Shown here piece after piece: positions 55,676 to 64,000 of a stretch of 64,000 nt of DNA. Where the stretch lies: NCBI GenBank assembly GCA_035578175.1, contig JAQMRL010000001.1, positions 438,984,124-439,048,123 of the forward strand, given 5' to 3'. The notes beneath the pieces were generated by a model that worked only from the letters and a program-made list of their open reading frames with translations, was not told the origin of the DNA and did no database searches. How positions within the stretch are numbered: the first letter of the stretch is position 1; every line of letters starts with the position of its first letter. Source of the DNA: Catonia carolina (lineage: Eukaryota > Arthropoda > Insecta > Hemiptera > Achilidae). A program made the translations under genes and the position numbers.

Positions 55676-56576
55676 GATCACCCAGATCACGAACGAATCT
55701 AGGCTGAGAAGTTACATTATTTCGTTTTATTTTAGTTTTAACCCTCCAAGTAATTCCAGGCGCTCTACACCTCCGCTCGTGAATCAGCCGTTAATAACCG
55801 GCTCACATTTTCACCTATCTAGGGTGACCAGGCGTCCCGTAAAAACGGTAAAGTCCCGTTTTTTTGACGTTGTGTCCCGTTGTCCCAAAAAAAACGTTGT
55901 CGGGACGTCAAAATGTCCCGTTTTCTCACTTTTATAATTATATAATAGAGATAAAAGACATTAGGGCCTATTAAGTTGGCTGGAGCACATGAAAAGTACA
56001 CCAAAACTTAATAATGAATTGCATTTTGTTAAATTCTGTTACCAGTTGTGTATTTTAATGGTTTAATCCTTGTTCATGTATGTATACTTGAGAAATAACT
56101 TTAGTAATAAAGTAATATGAACCTCAACATTTTATTTATTTATTTTTATTCCTTGAAAAACTAGCAAATTGTGTGCTTTGATAGGCTTAAAAGAAAAGAA
56201 AATTCACGCTTTAAAAGTTTTAAAAGCAAGTTTAGACACTTGATATTTTTATTTTATAATATTTTTAACAGATGAACATTAAACCATGATTCTATAGGCC
56301 CTATTCCATACCCCTACCCCTGGACCCCAGTCCTGGTAGTGCGCGTTTTATTAGTGTCCCGTTTTTGCATGCTAACAATCCGGTCACCCTACCTATAAAG
56401 AACAGCAGCCGAGTCGTCCGTTAATGAGACACATTCGGCTCAAAATCAACTACCTCGCAATAAAACTGATCGCGACGGGCAAACAATAAGAGACAGTCTA
56501 TAAAAGAATAGGTAACGGTTAAATACTAGCACGTGTAGGCAATAAAACCTTTAATTGCAGCAATAATAAACTGTGC
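55676..56576. other. no recognised gene
   Basis: At 55821-55930 and 56355-56390 inverted phrases (AGGGTGACCAGGCGTCCCGT and inverse of CCCGTTTTTGCATGCTAACA..CCGGTCACCCT) look like ends of a hAT-like or other MITE of about 570 bp. No coding seen. Confidence 0.45.
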
Positions 56577-56647
<71 letters not shown>

Positions 56648-56661
56648 GTAATAATAATAAT
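56577..56661. repeat. AAT microsatellite
   Basis: (AAT)n of about 28 units with one interruption. Confidence 0.97.
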
Positions 56662-57019
56662 ATGTTTACATCTATAATCCCGCTCCCAGCACATAAACGC
56701 ATTTCTTTTGTGTACTCTTTCCTTAATTGTGCTCCACTCCAACTACGAAGATTCGCTACAACTCTTCGTAAACCGTGAACCATCCTGAAAAGAGTGTGTG
56801 TATCTGTTTTTTTTTTTTTTTTTTTTTTTTTTTTTGGCCCGTAACAGGCAGGTGGAGTGCTTTACAATAACATCTTTCAAAATAGACAATACGTAGTTCC
56901 AAAAATAATGTTTTAACTCCTATCGGTATACGAAAAAAGTTTCTTCGTCGTTTCTTAAACGACTCATCAGACAGTTTTTTACAACTCTTTACCTATATGT
57001 TTGAAGGCACGAGACACCG

Positions 57020-57541
57020 ATGACACTTTTACTTTACGCCAATGTCTCCATTTACTTTACGCCAGTATCTCCTTTTACTTTACGCCAATGTCTCCCTTTA
57101 CTTTAAGCCAATGTCTCCTTTTACTTTAAGCCAATGTCTCCATTTACTTTACGCCAATATCTCCTTTTACTTTGCGCCAATGTCTCCTTTTACTTTACGC
57201 CAATATCTCCTTTTACTTTAAGCCAATGTCTCCATTTACTTTACGCCAATGTCTCCTTTTACTTTACGCCAATGTTTCCTTTTACTTTACGCCAATATCT
57301 CCTTTTACTTTAAGCCAATGTCTCCATTTACTTTACGCTAATGTCTCCTTTTACTTTACGCCAATTTCTCCTTTTACTTTACGCCAATGTCTCCTTTTAC
57401 TTTACGCCAATGTCTCCTTTTACTTTAAGCCAATGTCTCCATTTACTTTACGCCAATGTCTCCATTTACTTTACGCCAATGTCTCCATTTACTTTACGCC
57501 AATGTCTCCATTCACTTTACGCCTATGTCTCCTTTTACTTA
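57020..57541 (+). repeat. 23-bp tandem array
   Basis: About 22 copies of TTTACTTTACGCCAATGTCTCC(A/T) with variants ACGCC/AAGCC and CCATT/CCTTT. Variants are interspersed, suggesting repeated unequal exchange. Open frames through it are artefacts of periodicity. Confidence 0.96.
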
Positions 57542-58730
57542 GAAGACTACAGTGCGTCCGTCATTGGCCTTTAACAGAATATACGATCATCTACTGCAGC
57601 ACAGTGGGCCTACACAACTGACCTATAAGGAATTTATAGCACAACGAATAAACAGACAACGCAGTCTATTTATAATGAAGAGCGTTGTAGGAAAGGATAG
57701 GAGTAAGGAGTGGTAGCGGGGTAGGAAGGAGAAGGACAGTGGCTGTTGGCTGTTGCTCTTTCAGTTAATTTACGAGCAATAAAATGCACGTGGATTAAAC
57801 ATCACCACCACCCTCCTCACACGACCAGCGACTGACTGTCAAGGTGTACGAATTTACATTGTACTGGCTGATTATTACAACCGTATGCAATGTACTGTGT
57901 ACACAGTATTATTATATACAGTTGAGTGCAAGACGTCAACCGTTCCTTGGTTGTTTCAACTGCATCCGGTACGTGCATTTAAAGTTAAAGTTCACAATCA
58001 CCGATCCTATTAACACACGCACTCACATCCCCACACGAATCGTTTTCATACGCTGCACTGAAATCGATACAATCTCCGATATACATTATAAATGATTTAT
58101 TATCCGATCATATACAGTTGAATCCGGTTTTAACGGCCTCGGACTTCACGTCAACTCGGATTTAACGTCATTTTTTTTTGAGGCGTTGCGTCAAACTTCT
58201 ATCTGAAAAACCCCTGTCATTAACTCTGTTGTTGCGTCAAAATTATTTCAATGAAATCATTTTTTACTTCACGTACAACGATTGTGAACTTGCCGTTATT
58301 TATCAGTAAATTGTTTGAAAAAGAAAAATACAGTATACAGTTATATAGTACAATAGTCTACTTGTGAATAGTGTTTGCTTGTGCGAAGGGATTAAAATGA
58401 TATTGTCAAGCTGTTCATATCTGTGTTTACAACTACTGATTGATCTACGTCAAGGTCATTTTTGGGACTGCGCCCTCTATGCGACATGAGACACTTAGTA
58501 GGTAGCACTGTACCTAACTTTCACATCAGACTATCCACATTTAAGAGAATTCTGTATAAAATTCTCTAATACTGAAGAAGGACTGAGCAAGAGGAAGATG
58601 AAAAGGACACCATTACGCCAACATTGCAGGAGGCATTGCTAACGGCTGAAACTTTGTTAAGATTTCACCGACACTAAGAGACATCTGCCGGTGAACTGGC
58701 ACCTTTTTACTTTCTCTTGCTCTATAAATA
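57542..58730. other. no recognised gene; pogo-like left end at 58115
   Basis: CAGTTGAATCCGGTTTTAAC after TA at 58113-58114 resembles a pogo/Tigger terminus; the element seems truncated. TTTTTACTTTCTCTTGC at 58706 is a family E tip just before the next transposon. Confidence 0.4.
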
Positions 58731-60090
58731 ACGGGTGTTTCAAAAAGGACGCGCTTCGAAGTTTAAGGGTTAATATTTTCTGCATAGGGAATATTCCCCC
58801 CCCCCCACCAAATAACAGTTGGCACTACCGTACTCATTGTTGACCCATTGTGTATTACTGACATGTACTAGTGCTATCCCAGTACTCAGTTGTGTCTGTA
58901 GTGTCTGTATAAGTTCAAACATGGTTTTTTCAAAGGATGAACGTGTTTTTATTATTGAAAGTTATTGCGCATATAAATCTTACGAACGAGTGAAAGACGA
59001 GTTCCAGTTAAAATTTCCCGATTCTGAAGTACCTAATAACACCACAATATCGCGTCTGATTAATAAATTTCGTGAGACTGGCAGTGTACAGGATCGGAAA
59101 AGCACAGGTCGACCATCAGTGTTAACAGAACAAGTTTTAGACGATGTGAAACAACGTTTGACTACCTCACCCGGCAAATCACTTAAACTTATCTAGTAGA
59201 AACTTATCTTCACAGGCTGGATTATCACTATCTTCCGCTTTAAGGGCTACAAAAAAAATTAAATCTGCATCCTTACCGCATCGGTGTCGTTCATGAACTG
59301 AAAGAAGTTGACCATGGGAAACGTATACAGTATTGTCGTTGGATACGTTCTTTTGTTAATGACAACGGTGTTGAAATATTGGATCGTGTTTATTTTAGTG
59401 ACGAAGCATGGTTCCACTTGGATGGTTACATCAACAGCTAAAACTGCCGAATATGGAACGCTCATAATCCTCACACATTTCATTAACGTCCACTACACGC
59501 ACGTAAAATTGATGTTTGGTGTGCGATCTACCGGCGTCGTATTGTTGGGCCTTTATTTTTTGACACATCTGTAAATGGTGTGGTGTACCGCAACTTAAAT
59601 GAACAATTTATAGCGTTGTTAGAATTACACGATCGAGATTGTTGGTTTCAGCAGGATAACGCAACGTGCCATACTTCTACTGAAACGCTGAATATGTTAC
59701 GAGAATTTTTTGGCCATCGTGTAATATCAAAAGGATTGTGGCCACCAAGATCCCCAGATCTTACTCCTGCGGATTTTTTTCTTTGGGGGAATTTAAAGAG
59801 TAAGGTTTTAAAAAACAATCCTCATACAATTGAAGAATTGAAGGCTAATATTGAAAGTGAGATTACAAACATTAATGAGCAAACACTACGAAAAGTGGCT
59901 ACAAATGTTATGAAATTTGTTCGAACTTGCATTACAAGCGGAGGAAGTCATTTTGAACATTTATTGTGAAGTTTTAAAGGTAATCTGAATGTTATAAAGG
60001 TAATAATTTCATACCGTATAATTTGTAATTACTTAATGTAATAAATTAGCGTTCTCAAACTTCGAAGTGCGTCCTTTTTTAAACACCCGT
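58731..60090 (+). mobile_element. Tc1/mariner-superfamily transposon, complete ends
   Basis: Inverted ends ACGGGTGTTTCAAAAAGGAC and ACGGGTGTTTAAAAAAGGAC continue to TTCGAAGTTT. TA at 58729-58730 and 60091-60092. 1360 bp, same size class as 17437-18809. Confidence 0.92.
58921..59969 (+). pseudogene. transposase, same group as 17621, several stops
   Basis: MVFSKDERVFIIESYCAYKS at 58921, DUF4817-like HTH ending GRPSVLTEQ; then after shifts GVVHELKEVDHGKRIQYC, VYFSDEAWFHLDGYINS, stop; WFQQDNATCHTSTETL and PRSPDLTPADFFLWG, ending GGSHFEHLL. Second and third Asp are again 38 residues apart. At least two stops and a frameshift near 59195-59250. Confidence 0.88.
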
Positions 60091-60201
60091 TAGTTATTAG
60101 TACATATAAATTTGTCTAAATAATTTTTTTGTTTACTCCTATGCGCGGACAGAACTCTTCGTGAAGAAGAGTTTTTGCGTTTAGGTATATTTAGTTAAAA
60201 A

Positions 60202-61144
60202 TCTGGTGTGAAAAACTCACACAACTTTCTCTTGCCTATGCATATAATAAACAATAATCCTAACATTAGTAATAAAACATTAGAAATAAACAAAAAACTA
60301 ACGTCAATAAACATAACCTAATTTTAATCATGAGTGAAAGACCAAAAATGAAAATCGACCTCAGTTTGACTTAAAAATACGAAAAATTACTCTTTCTCAC
60401 TAAACTAGGCTCCGTGGAGAAAAATGCTCTCAATAAAAGTTGTAGATCTTTTAATTTTCTATAAATTTAATTATATACACTTTTGTCGTAAAATGCATAC
60501 TAAGGCCGGAATCTTTAAAAAATCAATTTTTCACACATTTTCGTGAGAAAAAAACAGAAAATCGCAAATTACCGCTAAACTAAGCGTTATACAAAAAATT
60601 GTTTGAAATAAAAGTTGTAGGATTTTAAATTCTCTTCAATTTTTATTACATAAATTGTTGCGCTAAAATTCATATTAAAGCCGTAATCTTAAAATAAACA
60701 ACGTTTTTACGAGAAAACACCCTCACCAAGAATTTCAGTAAACATGGCGCCTACCCTATCTTGTAGAGAATAAAAAAATGAGTAAACCAGGCGAGTTTAA
60801 AAAAAATCGTAGGACCAGTTTTTGAGAAAATCGTAAAAAAGTGAAAAATTATACGAATAAACTACTACTTCCGGTTGACCGATTTTGATGAAAATGTTCG
60901 CGTCGGATCCGATAGTGGTATGTAACTTAGGTTTCAAGTTTCAAGTTCGTACAATGTTCCGTTCTCGAAATATTCTGTTCACACACACACACACACGCGC
61001 ACACACAGTATTATAGTATTATTATAGCTTTTTGGGTTCAGGGGGTCTGAAAACGTATAGATCCGGTGAAAACTCGATTTCGAAAAATCGACATGAAAAC
61101 AATACTTTCCTTCCTATATATTCATATAGACAAGAGAAAGTAAA
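60202..61144 (+). mobile_element. family E Helentron-like element
   Basis: Left TCTGGTGTGAAAAACTCACA, right CCTATATATTCATATAGA then CAAGAGAAAGTAAAA, with an internal AC/GC run at 60979-61006. Confidence 0.8.
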
Positions 61145-61372
61145 AATATTGTAAATAGGTTAGTATAGCAATAAAATTGTATCATGTTTAACTAAATAAA
61201 ACAATAAATAAAAATAAAATAAATAAATAAATACTTGGTAAAACTTCTACAGGTTCAAACCAACCTTTCGGCTGACCACCTAAAAACAACAACATTTGAT
61301 AAGAAACAGAACTATTTTTTGTAGCCCTGGAACCAGCGGATCGAGTGTAAATAATTTAACACGCATGGATAA

Positions 61373-64000
61373 AAGTAAGAACCAGTTAAGTTATGGTTGA
61401 TAAGAAAGGAAAGGAAAGGAAAGGAAATGAACATTACTCCTCCCCCAAATACGTAAGGGTACGGACGTTGTTTGTCCAACCAGCCGGACTTTAAACACAA
61501 CAGCAGTTGTTGGTAGATACACAATGTTTAGTAACATGGTATGAAATTCCACGGAAGGCCAAGGTCACCGGACGGCATTCCAGTCACCACCAGTGTATTA
61601 ATTTATTTATCCACCATTTATTTATTTATTTACATACTTTTTTCCAAATTTAATTAGTGAAATAAGAAACGTGCACATTTTAAAGAAAAAAAAACTATTT
61701 TAAAAATAAAACACCAACAGTACCGATAAACATCACCGGTTGTCATATCTTACCATAAATTAGAGCTATGAATATAATACTATATACTGTAGTATAAAAA
61801 TGAGGACACAACACGGCGCCTCTACCAAATTATGTAGTGGAAAAAAATGATGTAGGTACCCCCAAGGAGAGGCGACCTCCACCAAATTATGTAGTGGAAA
61901 AATGAAGTAGTAAAACCATTTTTGTAGTAAAAATGAAGTTACATAAAGCACGGCGAACTGCACCCTTTGTGTAAGGTGTTTTGCAGAGATAATGCGGGGG
62001 CTTCCACCATCCAATTTTAGAATCCAACCAGACGCTGAAATTGGACTCAGGGGATTATTGGCAACCCAGATTTGAATAACGTAGCTCTATTGATAGTAAA
62101 AACTCGCTTTTAGTACTGCGAAGGTATGGTTGAATAACCACACAGGTCTAGATACAATGACATTTTACACAGAAAGAAAATAATAAAAAAATTAATGAGT
62201 AGCTAAAATAATTTATTAAAGAATAACTAAAAAACTAAATAAAATAAATAATATTATGAATTTAAGTAAACGGTTAATTCGTATAGAATTTAAAAAAAAA
62301 AATTGGTTAAATAACAATACAGTTTAAGAAAAAATAAAATAAAATTTGGAAAAAAATTTAATATTAACAAAACTTGATTTAACTATAGAAAATACTTAAT
62401 ATGAATAATATAATAAATCAATAGGAACATTTAAGAAAACAAAACTATTTTTAAAGTCCTTGGACTGAAACGGGAAAAGAAATCTCTTGGGCAGAGTTTA
62501 ATAAATATTTAAGTGAAGAAAAATAAATACAGTGATGTATTTATTTTTCGGAGAAAAAAAACAAAATAAAATTAAGACATAAAAAAAAAACAAATTGTGA
62601 GTTGAAATTTAGTAAAAGAATTACTTAGAAAAATTTAAGTAATTCAGTGGCCATTGAACAAGAGTTTAAAAAGAAAAAGTGTCATATTTTAAAGATTTAA
62701 ATAATTTAAAAGAAAACGAAAGATACTGAAATTAGATAATGTTTTGTTACTTAAAACTATTTAAAAAATTTAAAAGAAAAGAGAGATTTATTTATAAATG
62801 GGATATTTAAAACACCATAATAATATTAAGAAACATTATGAATTTAAATTTAATAAAAAAATAGATTAAAAAAAAATTGTTTAAGTTAAACCTGAAAAAT
62901 TATTAAACATGGTACTTAAATTTAAATTTAGGTAATTTTCCCATATTGGGAAAGAAAAATAATTTACCTGTAAAATTTGATGTTATCGGTACGGCATCCT
63001 GTCCAAGACAAAAGGCAAAAACTCAACGCACACAAAAGCAAAAAAAGGTCATTCCCCTAACGTTCACGAATGAAAGCGTTCGAGGCTGCGAAAAATGCCG
63101 ATACATCGGAAATACTATAAATTTAAACGAGGAAAAATATATGAAAAAAATTAAAACGACAGTAACAGAGAGAGAGAGAGAGAGAATCAATCGTGTAAGA
63201 TAGAAAGAGAGAGAGATACAAATTACACGTGTTAGCAACTGAACAATAAAGAAGCAGCGACAAAAATGCAATCGGACACCGGACGTAAGCCTAAGAATTA
63301 AAAACGTAAATTAAAATACGGAATAAAAATCTAATGAAATAAAACCAACTGGAAATAAATGAATAAAATAATTAGATTTAATGAAGAAAATTACATAACC
63401 CTTAAAATATAATAAATCCGGCACAAAATCAAAAAAACGGGATTGTAAATGAATTGAGAGGATTTTGGAGACAAAATCTTAGAAATTCATTACACTCCCC
63501 CCCCTTAGGAAGAAAAAGAAGACAACTAGATCTGAAGAAAAATCAAAGGTAGTGGCGTTGATGACAAGAAGAAAAATTATCTCGTTTTCTGCAGAAAATG
63601 GTCAAGCAATCTTTACATTCAATGAACGTTGATAATATAGCATATAATTAAATTGATATGATTATGTGTTTGTTGAAAATTTGATTTAAATTACTCTATC
63701 ATATAGTATTAATTAATTTCTATCATAATCATGTACCATTAATTTTATTTTGTAAGTATACCTGGTGTGTTTTATTTTTTGTTTAAAGAATTGAATCAAG
63801 TCTTAATTTATTAGAATAGATTGTAATTATATGATAATTTGTTAGTTTGATTGCAAAAATTACTAAAAAAATTTTTCTGAACAATTTGAATTAGAAATTA
63901 GTATATGAATTTTAAAATTTATGTGTTATTATACCTAAACATATATAGATAAACATAATAGTAAAATAAATTTGATTAACAATAGCACCCCAAGGATTTG
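61373..64000. other. A+T-rich region with simple repeats, no recognised gene
   Basis: Contains a GGAAA repeat (61405-61428), a short two-copy repeat CCAAATTATGTAGTGGAAAA at 61825 and 61882, long A-rich DNA (62160-62960) and a GA run (63168-63215). The frame at 62946-63203 is basic and low complexity and is not recognised. Confidence 0.5.

Noticed and set aside
55399..55937. Long overlapping frames rich in YPQFHIHSS
   Set aside because: Produced by the 14-bp tandem array; all three frames give the same peptide.
57172..57621. Open frame of repeated LLLLYANVSFYFTP
   Set aside because: Produced by the 23-bp tandem array, not conserved coding.
62946..63203. Basic 85-codon plus-strand frame as a host gene
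   Set aside because: Low complexity, ends in a GA microsatellite, no splice or family signature.
1..64000. CRISPR arrays, operons or other prokaryotic systems
   Set aside because: Spliced receptor exons, SINEs and LINEs show this is animal nuclear DNA; the tandem arrays have no spacers.

Overview
The window is insect nuclear DNA: A+T-rich, with long introns and a dense load of arthropod-type transposons. One host gene is recognisable, an insulin-like receptor (InR) on the minus strand. Thirteen coding exons lie between 43382 and 1117 and join in one unbroken frame of 734 codons. They cover the extracellular part of the receptor: L1, the cysteine-rich region, L2, FnIII-1, the start of FnIII-2, and the insert domain with the alphaCT helix and a furin-type site. 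The signal-peptide exon (upstream, beyond 43382) was not found. The transmembrane and kinase exons must lie below position 1. A hemimetabolous insect such as a hemipteran is a guess from genome style only; the sequence does not prove the order.

Almost everything else is intronic or upstream mobile DNA. I separated these families. (E) About 900-bp elements with asymmetric terminal inverted repeats, a hairpin and a CA microsatellite, resembling non-autonomous Helentrons; at least eight copies. (A) A SINE-like retroposon of about 395 bp with a short CAA/GTT-type tail and target duplications of about 9-11 bp where they can be read. (B) A tRNA-derived SINE of about 180 bp. (C) A tRNA-derived SINE of about 330 bp. 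(D) Other tRNA-headed SINEs. (F) Penelope-like 3' ends, mostly arranged as foldbacks, carrying a hammerhead-ribozyme-like motif. (I) TA-flanked non-autonomous DNA elements. There are also DD34D mariners, a Tc1/mariner group with 38 residues between the second and third catalytic Asp, pogo/Tigger-like elements, RTE-like ends and several non-LTR reverse transcriptase tails. Nearly all their coding regions are broken. Many insertions are nested with readable target duplications, so relative ages can be inferred.

Region by region: 1-8920 holds the alpha/beta cleavage exons, FnIII exons, a mariner nested in an E element and a 1.5-kb foldback. 8.9-17.3 kb holds FnIII-1 and L2 exons with foldback and Tigger-like elements. 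17.3-31.4 kb holds the cysteine-rich exons, nested transposons and a putative solo LTR. 31.4-43.4 kb holds L1 exons, E elements, Penelope-like pieces and two deleted mariners. 43.4-64 kb has no recognised host exon. It holds RT fragments, a second solo LTR, SINEs, E elements, two tandem arrays, a 38-spacing transposon and a very A+T-rich tail.

The points most worth following are two putative solo LTRs, in opposite orientations, that each carry a histone-mRNA-type 3' stem-loop near their 3' end (one also with a TATA box); the Penelope-like foldbacks with hammerhead-like cores; and a copy of the exon-5 splice-acceptor boundary sitting inside a foldback about 1.4 kb away.
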